From a cf. Phormidesmis sp. LEGE 11477 (GTDB taxonomy: Bacteria > Cyanobacteriota > Cyanobacteriia > Phormidesmidales > Phormidesmidaceae), in NCBI RefSeq assembly GCF_015207105.1, contig NZ_JADEXO010000061.1, positions 1-35,851 on the forward strand: DNA of 35,851 bases, in the 5' to 3' direction. Both the position numbers and the translations under genes were made by a program. Below the pieces are notes generated by a model. That model did no database searches and was not told where the DNA came from. It was given only the letters and a program-made list of their open reading frames with translations. Position 1 is the stretch's first letter. The number at the start of each line of letters is the position of its first letter. This document shows, piece after piece, positions 9,025-17,895 of this stretch.

Positions 9025-10563
9025 CTAAAGCAGACTTCGTCGACCGTTGACATGAATAGTTGCCCAGTTAGTCAGCGCCGTGTCTAGCTGAGCTTCGCTG
9101 AGGGTGGCCCCTGTCAAATCGGCACCGCAAAGATTAGCGCCATCTAGCTTAGCGGAGCCCAAATTTGCCCGGTTAAGATTAGCGCCTCGCAAATCGGCCC
9201 CTTCTAAGTTGGCATAAACCAGATGAGCACCCGCTAGCTTGGCATTTTTAAGGCTGGCTCTAGTCAGATTGGCCTGCCCTAGATGGGTCTGCGAAAGATC
9301 GGCCCCTGTGAGGTTCGCTTCTCGCAAGTTGGCTTTGGCGAACCTAGCTTCAGCAAACGTTTGTTTATGAAGATCGAGCTGAGTAAGTATGTGATCAGAA
9401 AAGTCACGCTGGCCTTTGGCGTAGGCGTCTTTTAGAGACTGCGCCGTGTGTTTTCGATTGCGCCGCCGCTCAACGCCTTTGTAGTTGGCACCGCTGTTGA
9501 CCCGCCGTTCTTTCCTAGCTCGAATAGCCGCCGCCATCCGAGCGGAGGGGGATATTCGGCCTGAGGTTTTCCCAGATGTTCGTTCGGCGGACTGGGTGTT
9601 TTGTTGGCCGATAGTGGCCTGCCCTGCGGTTGCAAAAGATAGGCTTTGAGCCAAGCTGTCTAGATGCGGCTCGATATCTAGATCTCGCATGATCTCTTCT
9701 GCCATTTGGTAGCGATTATGCACCGAGATATCGAGCATCTTCACTAAGACTTGGCTAAAGTGGCTACTGACAGAAACGCGCTCTTGCCAGCGAAGCTCGC
9801 CAGTTTGGGCGTTGTAGGGAAGATCTTTGGGCGAGACGCCTGTGAGCAAATAGATACAGGTAACGCCAATGGCATATAGATCGCTCGCATAGACAGGACG
9901 CATGGCCATTTGTTCTGGAGGGGCGTAGCCAGGCGTGCCGATCGCATAGGCGGTAAGTGTGGTCTGATCGGTTGGATCGACGGTAGGCTGATTGACTTTG
10001 TCTTTGACTGCACCAAAGTCAATCATGACTAGCTGCTGGTCTTGCTCGCGGCGGATCAAGTTGGCGGGTTTGATGTCGCGGTGAATAATCTGGTGGCTGT
10101 GGATATATTGGATGACCGGTAAAATTTCGTTGAGAAACTGTTTAACGCTCACTTCTGTGAAAGGGCCAAATCTTTTGACCTCCTTTTGCAGGGTCGAGCC
10201 GCTGACATATTCCTGTACAAGATAGAATTCCTTGTCCATCTCGAAGTAGTCGAGCAGCCTAGGAAGTTGAGGATGGTTGCCGATCTTGCCGAGAATTTTG
10301 GCTTCCCGTTGAAAGAGATCGCGAGCCATGTCTAGCAGGTTCGGTACATCGGTGGTGGGCCTAAGCTGCTTGATGACGCAGGGCGGACAGCCGGGCAGCA
10401 GCTGATCGCGCGCCAGAAAGGTCGCCCCAAAGCCACCTCGCCCCAGGGCACCTAGAACCCGATAGCGATCGCGTATCCACAGCTTACTACCGCAGCTTTG
10501 GCAAAATTGAGCGGCATTGTCATTTTTAGGATTAGGGCAGCCGTTCGTGATGCAGTAGGTCAT
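9025..10563 (-). CDS. spkB: Serine/threonine protein kinase with pentapeptide repeats (SpkB-like)
   Basis: Protein of 512 residues with three parts. The N-terminal zinc-ribbon-like motif has C4, C9, C21 and C24 (CxNP then FCQSCG). A complete Hanks-type kinase domain follows at about 33-300: GRGGFGATF P-loop, Lys65 (VIKQL), HRDIKPANLI with Asp163, DFG at 182-184 and GTPGYAPPEQ. After a basic linker (RARKERRVNSG, GVERRRNRKH), at least 15 pentapeptide repeats run from about 400 to 495, such as ANLREANLTGADLSQTHLGQ and ANLEGADLRGANLNRANLG. This order matches Synechocystis SpkB, a Ser/Thr kinase linked to motility and oxidative stress. The Cys motif may be redox-sensitive (inference). The gene is divergent from pheT, with about 110-200 bp between. 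Confidence 0.9.
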   Translation of the reverse strand: MTYCITNGCPNPKNDNAAQFCQSCGSKLWIRDRYRVLGALGRGGFGATFLARDQLLPGCPPCVIKQLRPTTDVPNLLDMARDLFQREAKILGKIGNHPQLPRLLDYFEMDKEFYLVQEYVSGSTLQKEVKRFGPFTEVSVKQFLNEILPVIQYIHSHQIIHRDIKPANLIRREQDQQLVMIDFGAVKDKVNQPTVDPTDQTTLTAYAIGTPGYAPPEQMAMRPVYASDLYAIGVTCIYLLTGVSPKDLPYNAQTGELRWQERVSVSSHFSQVLVKMLDISVHNRYQMAEEIMRDLDIEPHLDSLAQSLSFATAGQATIGQQNTQSAERTSGKTSGRISPSARMAAAIRARKERRVNSGANYKGVERRRNRKHTAQSLKDAYAKGQRDFSDHILTQLDLHKQTFAEARFAKANLREANLTGADLSQTHLGQANLTRASLKNAKLAGAHLVYANLEGADLRGANLNRANLGSAKLDGANLCGADLTGATLSEAQLDTALTNWATIHVNGRRSLL

Positions 10564-10759
10564 TAAAAAGATTGCGTCTAGGCGTGTTTTGAGTATGCCC
10601 GTTCTGCCACAGGAGAGGTAGGGTTCTCGGCAAGAAACCGTAGTACCATGGGGCGAGGCTGAAGCTTGAGAAATGCCTCAGATGCTTTTTGAAAAAGTGT
10701 GTGAGCCTATCCGCTCAGCCTGTTTACCTTTTAGAAAGCGCCCAAGCGTCGATTTCACA

Positions 10760-13228
10760 ATGCGTGTTTCTGTTAACTGGCTCAAAGAGCTTGTCGAGTT
10801 TGACCTTTCGCCAGAGGCACTAGCTGAAGCCCTGACGATGGCGGGATTCGAGGTCGAAGATATTGAAGACAGGCGCAGTTGGGCAGACGGCGTAGTAGTA
10901 GGCCGGGTAATCGCGCGATCGCCTCATCCCAATGCAGAAAAGCTCAGCGTCTGTACAGTCGATATTGGCGCAGACCCAGCCTCGACGATTGTCTGTGGGG
11001 CGGCCAATGTCGATGCAAACATGTGTGTGCCCGTCGCTACGGTCGGCAGCTATTTGCCCAAAGTAGATCTAAAGATCAAACCACGTGAGCTTAGAGGCGT
11101 TGCCTCGGCTGGGATGATCTGTTCTTTAGCGGAGCTAGGGTTAGCTAAAGACTCAGAAGGCATTCATATCTTTGACGAGCAGCGGTTTGAACAGGGAGAG
11201 ATTTTGGCTGGCCAGGACGTGCGGCCTTTACTAGGACTAGATGATTTTGTTTTGGATGTGACCTCTACAGCCAACCGCGCCGATGCGCTGAGCATGGTGG
11301 GCATCGCCAGAGAGATTTCAGCTATTACTGGAAATCCTCTGAAGCTGCCTGTTTCTGAGGATTTGCCTGGCAGCGATACGGCTTTAGACAAAGTAGATAT
11401 CGCCCTAAGCGATCCCAAAGCCTGTCCTATTTACATGGGCAGTGTCTTATCGGGCATTGAGATTGGACCGTCTCCGGCTTGGCTACAGCAGCGCTTGATT
11501 GCAGCAGGCACTCGGGCAATCAATAACGTAGTCGATGTCACCAACTACGTTTTGCTCGAATGGGGTCAGCCGCTGCATGCTTTTGATCTAGATAGACTCA
11601 TGGCAGTAGGTGCGAAAGACTCGCTGGCAGTCAGTGTTCGCTACGCAACAGAGTCTGAATCATTGCTGACGCTAGACGATCAAGAACGGTCACTAACCGA
11701 ACAAACACTGCTAATCACCGCGAACGATACGCCCGTTGCTCTAGCAGGCGTGATGGGTGGGGCGGAGACAGAAGTAATCGATACCACCCAAAGAGTATTT
11801 CTAGAAGCGGCCTATTTTGACTCGGCAGTGATTCGAAGGTCGGCTCGGTCACAGGGGCTGCGGACAGAAGCCTCCGCTCGCTATGAGCGGGGCGTCAACC
11901 CAGCCGAGCTGAAATTAGCACGCGATCGCGCCCTTCAGCTCTTGATCGAAACTGCCGGAGCGACCCTAGTCGGACAGGGCAAAGACCGTACTGAAATCGG
12001 TAATATCTCACCGACTAGAGAAGTCTCGCTTCGCCTTAGCCGGATTCATCAAATCTTGGGTGAGGTAGTCGAAAACGAAAGCACAAAAGCGCTAGATAAA
12101 GCGACGGTTGAAACTTTGTTGAATAAGCTGGGCTGTCAGGCAACTGCCACCGACGAGAATACCTGGACAGTAGAAGTTCCGCCCTACCGCTATCGCGACC
12201 TAGAGCGCGAAATTGATCTGATTGAAGAAGTCGCCAGGCTCTATGGCTACGATCGCTTTGCCAATACGCTACCTAGTCAGACCTCACGGGGCTATCTTTC
12301 TCAGGGGGCGGCGCTATCTAGGCGACTACGAGCAGCTTTTCGAGGAGCTGGGCTCACAGAGGTGATTCACTATTCTTTGACTAGCCCAGAGTCCGAGCGG
12401 CAAGTCGTCATCGCTAATCCTTTATTTACTGAATACTCAGCGCTGCGAATTGACTTGCTAGGCGGTTTGATTGAGGCTTTTCAGCTAAATATCAATCAGG
12501 GCAACGGGCCGCTCAACGCTTTTGAAATTGGCACCGTTTTCAACAAACCCGATGACGATCCTGACGGCGATCCGATCGAGTCGATCAAGGTTTCAGGAAT
12601 CGTCGGCGGAGATGCTCGTCAGGGGCGCTGGGTAAACAGCAACCAAGAGACGCCGATGACTTGGTATGAGGCAAAAGGCGTCTTAGAGTGTGTGTTTGAC
12701 AACCTGGGACTCTCTGTAGACTACCGAGCTGAATCGGGTGATGAACGGCTGCATCCTGGACGCACAGCGGGGTTGTTCGTACGTGGGCGGACGCGACTAG
12801 GCACCTTTGCTCAGCTACATCCCGAGCTGCGCCGTGAGCAAGACTTGCCAGAGGCTGTGTATGTCTTTGAACTAGATTGGGCGGTGCTAGAAATGTGTTT
12901 GACTGGCAAGAGCGCTCAGGCCGTGAAGTTTCAGGCGTATTCTAGATATCCAGCGTCTGATCGAGATCTGGCATTCTTTGCCTCGACCGATGTGACTGTT
13001 ACTGACTTACAAAAGGCGATCAACAAATCGGGCGGCAAGCTACTAGAATCGGTGACTCTATTTGACGAATATCGCGGTAAAGGAGTGCCAGAAGGCGATC
13101 GCTCTTTGGCCTTTAGGCTGGTTTATCGGGCGAGCGATCGCAACCTTACCGACAAAGACATCGACCCTGTTCACCAAAAGATCCGTAGCACGTTGGAGAA
13201 AACCTACAAGGTTAGTCTACGAAGCTAA
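10760..13228 (+). CDS. pheT: Phenylalanine-tRNA ligase beta subunit
   Basis: Beta chain of the alpha2-beta2 PheRS that charges tRNA-Phe. I place the start at the ATG at 10760 (MRVSVNWLKELVEFDL), the family's usual beginning. The frame is open upstream to an ATG at 10673, but those 29 residues (MPQMLFEKVCEPIRS) have no family counterpart. The protein is 822 residues. Domains in order are an N-terminal tRNA-binding OB fold (VVGRVIARSPHPNAEKLSVC, GAANVD), the B3/B4 editing core (TRAINNVVDVTNYVLLEWGQ PLHAFD), B5 (LSRIHQILGE, YRYRDLEREIDLIEEVARLY GYD), the catalytic-like core (EIGTVF), and a C-terminal anticodon-binding FDX-ACB fold (YPASDRDLAFF, LFDEYRGKGVPEGDRSLAFR). It converges on dnaX with a 36-bp gap. 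Confidence 0.96.
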   Translation: MRVSVNWLKELVEFDLSPEALAEALTMAGFEVEDIEDRRSWADGVVVGRVIARSPHPNAEKLSVCTVDIGADPASTIVCGAANVDANMCVPVATVGSYLPKVDLKIKPRELRGVASAGMICSLAELGLAKDSEGIHIFDEQRFEQGEILAGQDVRPLLGLDDFVLDVTSTANRADALSMVGIAREISAITGNPLKLPVSEDLPGSDTALDKVDIALSDPKACPIYMGSVLSGIEIGPSPAWLQQRLIAAGTRAINNVVDVTNYVLLEWGQPLHAFDLDRLMAVGAKDSLAVSVRYATESESLLTLDDQERSLTEQTLLITANDTPVALAGVMGGAETEVIDTTQRVFLEAAYFDSAVIRRSARSQGLRTEASARYERGVNPAELKLARDRALQLLIETAGATLVGQGKDRTEIGNISPTREVSLRLSRIHQILGEVVENESTKALDKATVETLLNKLGCQATATDENTWTVEVPPYRYRDLEREIDLIEEVARLYGYDRFANTLPSQTSRGYLSQGAALSRRLRAAFRGAGLTEVIHYSLTSPESERQVVIANPLFTEYSALRIDLLGGLIEAFQLNINQGNGPLNAFEIGTVFNKPDDDPDGDPIESIKVSGIVGGDARQGRWVNSNQETPMTWYEAKGVLECVFDNLGLSVDYRAESGDERLHPGRTAGLFVRGRTRLGTFAQLHPELRREQDLPEAVYVFELDWAVLEMCLTGKSAQAVKFQAYSRYPASDRDLAFFASTDVTVTDLQKAINKSGGKLLESVTLFDEYRGKGVPEGDRSLAFRLVYRASDRNLTDKDIDPVHQKIRSTLEKTYKVSLRS

Positions 13229-13264
13229 CTAGAGCCGCAAACTGAGCGGAGTCGAAGTTTAAGA

Positions 13265-15418
13265 TCAAAACGGCACATCAGGGCCCGGATCAGAAGACTT
13301 CGGTGCTTTTTGATTGGTATCTGTTTGTTTGTTTGAGCTCGGTAGTGAACTATCGGCATTATCGTCTAAGTTGACAATTTGACCGTTGAAGAAATTAGCA
13401 AATCGTTTGATCTTCTCTTGGTCCTGGTCGGGAAACTGCCCGTGAGCCGGCGCATCTAATCTCGGATTAGGTGAACTGTTGAAAGGTCGCGTGACCGGTA
13501 CGTGGGGATCAGGCGTATTCGTCTGCAAGTTGTTGGACGATTTGATGTCTGTGCTGTTTCTGTTTCCCGAATCGGCGTTGTTGTCAGATAGTCTGTTCGA
13601 TTGGCTGTGCGGTTGATTGTTCTCTTGGTTTGGCGGCTGGTTGGATGGTGGAGTTACTGGCTGCGGTCGAGTAGGCGCACTAGCCGCTGAACCAGAAGCC
13701 GCAGGGGTCGTGGTCTCTGTTGGTTTTGGCGTAGCAACAACTTCCAAAGAGATTTTTATTGGTCGCTGGAAGACAGCTTGGAAGGCGGCCTCTAAGTTTG
13801 GCACCCGTTCTCTGGCTGCTTTTTGTAGCGGAGCCGATCGAAACCCAACTTTTGCACCTACCCCATCAAAGCCGAGCAGTACCCCCTGCTGAGACATCAA
13901 CATTTGGGTGCCGCGAGGTTGCAATGCAGCTAGAATCTGTTTCCACAAGTCGGCTAGATTACCGAAGGCAACAGCGGCTGGTTTTTCTAAAGGCTCTGGT
14001 TTCTCTGAAGGCGTTACTCTTGTAGGCGCAGCAGGTTCTACCTCTGGCTCACTGGGTTCGGTTGGAATGGCAGGCAGCGATACAGCGGGTTCTGCCAGCG
14101 GCGTAGAGGTACTAGCAGCGACGGTTTCGGGGGGCTGGCTTACTGAAGGAGAGGCTGAAGACGGCAGCGTTTGAGTCTGAGCAGTAGGCGCGACTGACGG
14201 CGGTACGATCGGCGGCGGTGTAATGTTAACAACTGCTTTTGTCGTCGTACTCTCTACGTTAGTAGCACTATTAGTAATCTCACTGTTGGCAGCCGTACTA
14301 TTCGCAACTGCGCTATTGGCAGCCGCACCTAGCGCACTCGGCAGCAGACCAGTCAGCGTAATCTCTAACCACAGTCGCGGCTGGGTTGTATTTTTGATTT
14401 GGACTTCTGCGCTTTGGAGCTTTTGCTGACTGGCGAGCAGGGCCGCAGCGGATAGCTTCTTGGCAAAGGGAATCATTTCTACCCAGGTCGGCGAGGTGAT
14501 AGCCACGAGATCTTCGCGTTTGGGAGCGCGTTTGGCAATTAATAGATCGCGGTAGAATCCGACTAAGCCCTGCAGTACGATCAGCGGCTCTCTACCTTTG
14601 TCCATCAGGTGTCGAACCCGCTCTATCAGAGCAGTGCTGTCATCGGCTGCGATCGCCCGCACCAAGTTCAACAGATCCCGTTCTGGCACGGCTCCTACCA
14701 AGTCCCAAACCGTCTCAACCGTGATTTTCTCGGCCTGCAAGCTCAGCTGATCTAGCAAACTTTCAGCATCGCGCAATCCGCCCTGAGAAATCTGAGCAAC
14801 TAGCTGAATAGCAGACGGTTCCATTTGAATCGCTTCCTCAGCCGCAATATAGCTCAGGTGTTTGACCATAGACAGCAGCGGAATGCGCCGAAAATCAAAC
14901 CTTTGGCAGCGGGAGATAATCGTTGGCAGTACCCTTTGCGGATCGGTTGTCGCCAATACAAAGACAACCCTGTTGGGCGGCTCTTCTAGCGTCTTTAGCA
15001 GCGCATTGAACGCAGCCGTACTCAGCATATGAACTTCGTCGAGCACATAGAGCTTGTATCTGCACTGCACAGGGGCAAACTGAGCCCGCTCGATCAATTC
15101 GCGGATATTATCTACGCCAGTATTGCTCGCCGCATCGATTTCGACTATATCTAGGGCAATCCCTTGGGTGACTGCCTGGCAAACGTCGCACTGTCCACAG
15201 GGCTGAGCCGTTGGCGAGTCTGCATTCAGACAGTTGAGTGATTTGGCTAGGATGCGGGCGCTAGACGTTTTGCCAGTGCCTCTAGGACCGCAAAATAGAT
15301 AGGCAGGGGCAATCCGATTTTGCTCTAGAGCGTGGGTAAGCGTGTCAGCGATCGCGCCTTGCCCTACTAGCTGAGAAAACGTTTGCGGTCGATACTTATG
15401 GTGGAGAGGTTCGTACAA
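13265..15418 (-). CDS. dnaX: DNA polymerase III subunit gamma/tau
   Basis: Clamp-loader ATPase of 717 residues. The AAA+ core has Walker A GPRGTGKT (44-51), a zinc module C63/C74/C77/C80, Walker B YVLDEVHML (124-132) and sensor SRCQRFDF. Domain III follows (GGLRDAESLLDQLS). After about residue 370 comes a long disordered tail rich in Ala, Ser, Thr and Pro (NSAVANSTAANSEITNSATN), then a short folded segment (LWKQILAALQPRGTQMLM, VGFRSAPLQKAARERVPNLE) typical of cyanobacterial tau, and another Asn/Ser/Gln-rich stretch. The P-loop region is uninterrupted, so there is no intein, unlike the Synechocystis 6803 gene. I see no obvious programmed slippage site. Confidence 0.95.
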   Translation of the reverse strand: MYEPLHHKYRPQTFSQLVGQGAIADTLTHALEQNRIAPAYLFCGPRGTGKTSSARILAKSLNCLNADSPTAQPCGQCDVCQAVTQGIALDIVEIDAASNTGVDNIRELIERAQFAPVQCRYKLYVLDEVHMLSTAAFNALLKTLEEPPNRVVFVLATTDPQRVLPTIISRCQRFDFRRIPLLSMVKHLSYIAAEEAIQMEPSAIQLVAQISQGGLRDAESLLDQLSLQAEKITVETVWDLVGAVPERDLLNLVRAIAADDSTALIERVRHLMDKGREPLIVLQGLVGFYRDLLIAKRAPKREDLVAITSPTWVEMIPFAKKLSAAALLASQQKLQSAEVQIKNTTQPRLWLEITLTGLLPSALGAAANSAVANSTAANSEITNSATNVESTTTKAVVNITPPPIVPPSVAPTAQTQTLPSSASPSVSQPPETVAASTSTPLAEPAVSLPAIPTEPSEPEVEPAAPTRVTPSEKPEPLEKPAAVAFGNLADLWKQILAALQPRGTQMLMSQQGVLLGFDGVGAKVGFRSAPLQKAARERVPNLEAAFQAVFQRPIKISLEVVATPKPTETTTPAASGSAASAPTRPQPVTPPSNQPPNQENNQPHSQSNRLSDNNADSGNRNSTDIKSSNNLQTNTPDPHVPVTRPFNSSPNPRLDAPAHGQFPDQDQEKIKRFANFFNGQIVNLDDNADSSLPSSNKQTDTNQKAPKSSDPGPDVPF

Positions 15419-15477
15419 GCGCGGCTAACCCTGAGTGCGGCTATCGCTACTAAGATATCGTCTCAGCGAAAGGATTG

Positions 15478-15599
15478 TCTAAACCATCGCGCTCGTCACT
15501 CGGCTAGCCTTAAAAGTGCAAGAGAATCCATCATTTCAGGCGCTCACCATTCTAAACAAATGTTTCTAAACAGATATTTTCAGGTGCAGTCGTCTAAAC
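15478..15599. repeat. Four copies of heptamer TCTAAAC upstream of dnaX
   Basis: TCTAAAC occurs at 15478-15484, 15551-15557, 15565-15571 and 15593-15599. The last three start 14 and 28 bases apart, close to helical phasing. They lie in the 270-bp gap between dnaX (start 15418, minus) and the next gene. Just beyond, ACTAGACGC is repeated at about 15617 and 15657. A binding-site array for a regulator is possible; chance in AT-biased DNA is the alternative. Confidence 0.4.
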
Positions 15600-15688
15600 G
15601 ATCATGCCGTTAGTAACTAGACGCAGTGGCTGGGTATTAGTGATCAGGCATCGGTGACTAGACGCCAGTCGCATGCCACGTGCTACAT

Positions 15689-16108
15689 CTAACACAGCGC
15701 CTGCTCAGGAAAAGCATTGTGCATGATGTATGTCTCGGCCTCGCTGGATGCTGTAGGCCGGAGCGTTTGACGTTGTCGGCGCTGAGTCGCGGCAATCATC
15801 GCTGGCGAGAGCCTCTGAAAGCTAAAGGCGCGAGTCGTGGCTGGATGCGTAGAAGCATGTGATGCAACTGATAAGGATCCGAGATCTTCTATCCAGTAGC
15901 CTTCTAGATAAGACTGTACGAGCAGATTAAACAGTTCTTGCAGCGGTAGGGGTAGTTCAGCGCTAATTTCAGACTGGCTGCCATAGTTGTCTACTACCCG
16001 ACCGATTGCCTGCATCAGCAGATGGCTATCTTGAGGTGCGATCAGATGCGTTGCCTGAAGAGACTGCCAGTGGGCTTCAAAGGCTTTGATTCCAGTAAGT
16101 TTATACAT
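15689..16108 (-). CDS. Hypothetical protein
   Basis: I do not recognise this 139-residue protein. The N-terminal two thirds look folded and helical (MYKLTGIKAFEAHWQSLQAT, LMQAIGRVVDNYGSQSEISA, LPLPLQELFNLLVQSYLEGY WIEDLG). The last 50 residues are Ser/Thr/Gln/Arg-rich and probably disordered (QRRQRQTLRPTASSEAETY). It has no signal peptide or membrane span. It lies 190 bp downstream of the SAM hydrolase gene on the same strand, with tandem repeats between them. Its amino-acid make-up is protein-like, so I take it as a probable gene. Confidence 0.6.
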   Translation of the reverse strand: MYKLTGIKAFEAHWQSLQATHLIAPQDSHLLMQAIGRVVDNYGSQSEISAELPLPLQELFNLLVQSYLEGYWIEDLGSLSVASHASTHPATTRAFSFQRLSPAMIAATQRRQRQTLRPTASSEAETYIMHNAFPEQALC

Positions 16109-16198
16109 ATGAAACTGCCGCTATTATGCGGTTTGTAGAGTGATGGTGACAGTGACGCTGCCAACGCAACGCTCACTATTGAGATATTCCGTAGCTGG

Positions 16199-16225
16199 TG
16201 TCTTTGTCCGGACTGTCTTTGTCCG
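16199..16225. repeat. 15-bp direct repeat, two copies
   Basis: TGTCTTTGTCCG at 16199-16210 recurs at 16214-16225, separated by GAC. It lies next to the 16-bp tandem array at 16238-16301. Confidence 0.6.
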
Positions 16226-16237
16226 TGAAACTACCGG

Positions 16238-16301
16238 ACTTCAAAGCTGCAAGACTTCAGAGCTACTAAACTTCAAAGCCACCAAATCTCAAAAAGCGTC
16301 A
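16238..16301. repeat. 16-bp degenerate tandem repeat, about 3.5 copies
   Basis: Consecutive 16-base units: ACTTCAAAGCTGCAAG (16238-16253), ACTTCAGAGCTACTAA (16254-16269), ACTTCAAAGCCACCAA (16270-16285) and a decayed ATCTCAAAAAGCGTCA (16286-16301). The last unit runs into the end of the SAM hydrolase gene. The array lies in the gap between two minus-strand genes. Confidence 0.65.
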
Positions 16302-17123
16302 ATCACAAAAGGTCAAAGACAGTAGCGTACCTACCTCCGCCATGCCTTCGAGTGCCTTGGCGGCGCTCCCACAATTGCAGGCTATTTCTAGCCAGCCGTG
16401 ACCACCGATCACTGCACACAGGCTACCGATAGGTACATCGGCGTATGTTTTTACACCCGTAAAGTCAATCCGGCGATGTGCCGTTTTCAGCTCAACCTGC
16501 CAGGATTGGCCGGAGACTGCTTGGCCAGGAATGTTGCTAATGAGATTGCCAAAGCGGTCTATGTACTGCAAGCTGCCAGCATATTGACGCGATCGCTGGG
16601 CAGTTGACTGGCTGTTGACGAGCCGAAAGGGCGGCAGATTAGGCTGCACGAGTGTGTCTAGATCGATGCGATCGCCTAGCGCGGTGATCGGCACGCCATT
16701 GGCGAGATGTGCAGCCGCAGGTGCAAAGATATCTCTACCGTGAAACGTATGGCTAGGCCGATTGACTCGCCAATACTGAGCATTGGTCAGACTAACAGCG
16801 GTAATCGATGGAGCGAGATGCGCTGCGAAGAGATCGCCGAGCAGGCCATTGTCTGGGCCCACCAAAAACCCGTTGGGATATTGCAGCGCGATCGCCCGGC
16901 GATTAGAGCCCACCCCCGGATCAACCACCGCTAAATGGACGGTTCCTTCAGGAAAATGTGGATAGGCCATCATCAGATTAAATCTAGCGGCCAAGATATC
17001 TTGTGGCGGAATTTGATGTGTTAAATCGCACGTGGGTTTTCCCGGAGCAATCGAGGCGATTACACCCCTCATTACCGCCACGTAAGCATCCTGCAAACCA
17101 AAGTCGCTCAGCAGTGTAATCAT
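16299..17123 (-). CDS. S-adenosyl-L-methionine hydrolase (adenosine-forming), DUF62 family
   Basis: Enzyme of 274 residues related to fluorinases; bacterial family members use activated water to split SAM into adenosine and methionine. Motifs in order are MITLLSDFGLQDAYVAVMRG, CDLTHQIPPQDI, HLAVVDPGVGSNRRAIAL, LVGPDNGLL, FHGRDIFAPAAAHLANG and YIDRFGNLISNI. These supply the Asp, Arg-His pattern of the DUF62 active site. The frame stays open to an ATG at 17345, but the 74 extra residues are not family-like and would cover the start of the divergent gene, so I choose the ATG at 17123, right before the conserved core. It is divergent from the [2Fe-2S] gene over about 100 bp that must hold both promoters. 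Physiological role in cyanobacteria is unclear. Confidence 0.9.
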   Translation of the reverse strand: MITLLSDFGLQDAYVAVMRGVIASIAPGKPTCDLTHQIPPQDILAARFNLMMAYPHFPEGTVHLAVVDPGVGSNRRAIALQYPNGFLVGPDNGLLGDLFAAHLAPSITAVSLTNAQYWRVNRPSHTFHGRDIFAPAAAHLANGVPITALGDRIDLDTLVQPNLPPFRLVNSQSTAQRSRQYAGSLQYIDRFGNLISNIPGQAVSGQSWQVELKTAHRRIDFTGVKTYADVPIGSLCAVIGGHGWLEIACNCGSAAKALEGMAEVGTLLSLTFCD

Positions 17124-17222
17124 ATAGCTTGCTTTCTCAACTGGCCGCCGCATGCCGGTGTAATTTGACACCCGAGCGCTGTGACTACGATCATTGATAG
17201 TACGTAACCACTTGCCTTTAAT

Positions 17223-17651
17223 GTGACTAGCGTCATTGATAACTCGGTAAATTGGCCCATGCCAGATGCTAATACGCTTGAGAAGAGTGTAGCGGCTCTT
17301 GCTTTGGACAATATTAAGCGACACGTCTTTATGTGCGCGGATCAAACGGTTCCAAAATGCTGTGACAAAGCAGAGAGCCTGATCGCCTGGAAGTATCTAA
17401 AGCAACGCCTCAAAGCGCTGAACCTAGATATCTCTACAGATCAGCTTTCTAACTACGTTTTTAGAACCAAGGCAAACTGTCTAAGAATTTGCCAAAAAGG
17501 TCCAATCTTGCTGGTCTATCCCGAAGGCGTTTGGTATCACAGCGCTAGCCCTGAGGTGATTGAACGCATTATTCAAGAGCATTTGATCGGCGGAAAAGTT
17601 GTGACGGACTATGCGATCGCCCAGCATTCTCTATCTAATACCGCTGATTAA
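17223..17651 (+). CDS. Thioredoxin-like [2Fe-2S] ferredoxin family protein
   Basis: Small redox protein of 142 residues with a thioredoxin-fold [2Fe-2S] domain. The motif starts [20 protein letters not shown] and continues [19 protein letters not shown] with VYPEGVWY. Likely cluster ligands are C38, C46 or C47, C86 and C90; the C-x3-C pair and the PEGVWY segment are typical. The start used here is a GTG; an ATG at 17259 is equally possible and would remove 12 residues. Neither has a clear ribosome binding site. Electron-transfer partners are unknown. It lies divergent from the SAM hydrolase gene and upstream of the Ycf29-like regulator. Confidence 0.85.
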   Translation: MTSVIDNSVNWPMPDANTLEKSVAALALDNIKRHVFMCADQTVPKCCDKAESLIAWKYLKQRLKALNLDISTDQLSNYVFRTKANCLRICQKGPILLVYPEGVWYHSASPEVIERIIQEHLIGGKVVTDYAIAQHSLSNTAD

Positions 17652-17895
17652 TTTACTTTTTATCAATACAGCTTATCTGGGTGATTTCATCCAACGTTTT
17701 GGGAATAGTTGATATAGAAAATTGATAGGCTAACGCTTGCGAAACCGCGCTTCTGTATGCTAGCTGAAAAACTGAGTTATCAGTTCCATCAGTTAAACGA
17801 GACCAAATACTGTTCATTCACCCTTATATATCGTGCAAACATCAGTACAGACATCAGTGCAAACTGCTCCTCAGAGCAGACTACAGACAAACGGC

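Noticed and set aside
13617-14429. Several plus-strand frames opposite dnaX
   Set aside because: They mirror the low-complexity Ala/Ser/Thr/Pro tail of DnaX and show only compositional bias.
13265-15418. Intein in dnaX, as in Synechocystis 6803
   Set aside because: The P-loop and zinc module are continuous and the ATPase core has normal length.
16199-16301. Possible CRISPR array
   Set aside because: Units are contiguous 15-16-bp repeats without unique spacers, too short for CRISPR repeats, and no cas genes are in the window.
17124-17345. N-terminal extension of the SAM hydrolase from the ATG at 17345
   Set aside because: The 74 extra residues are not family-like and overlap the divergent [2Fe-2S] gene; the conserved protein begins at the ATG at 17123.
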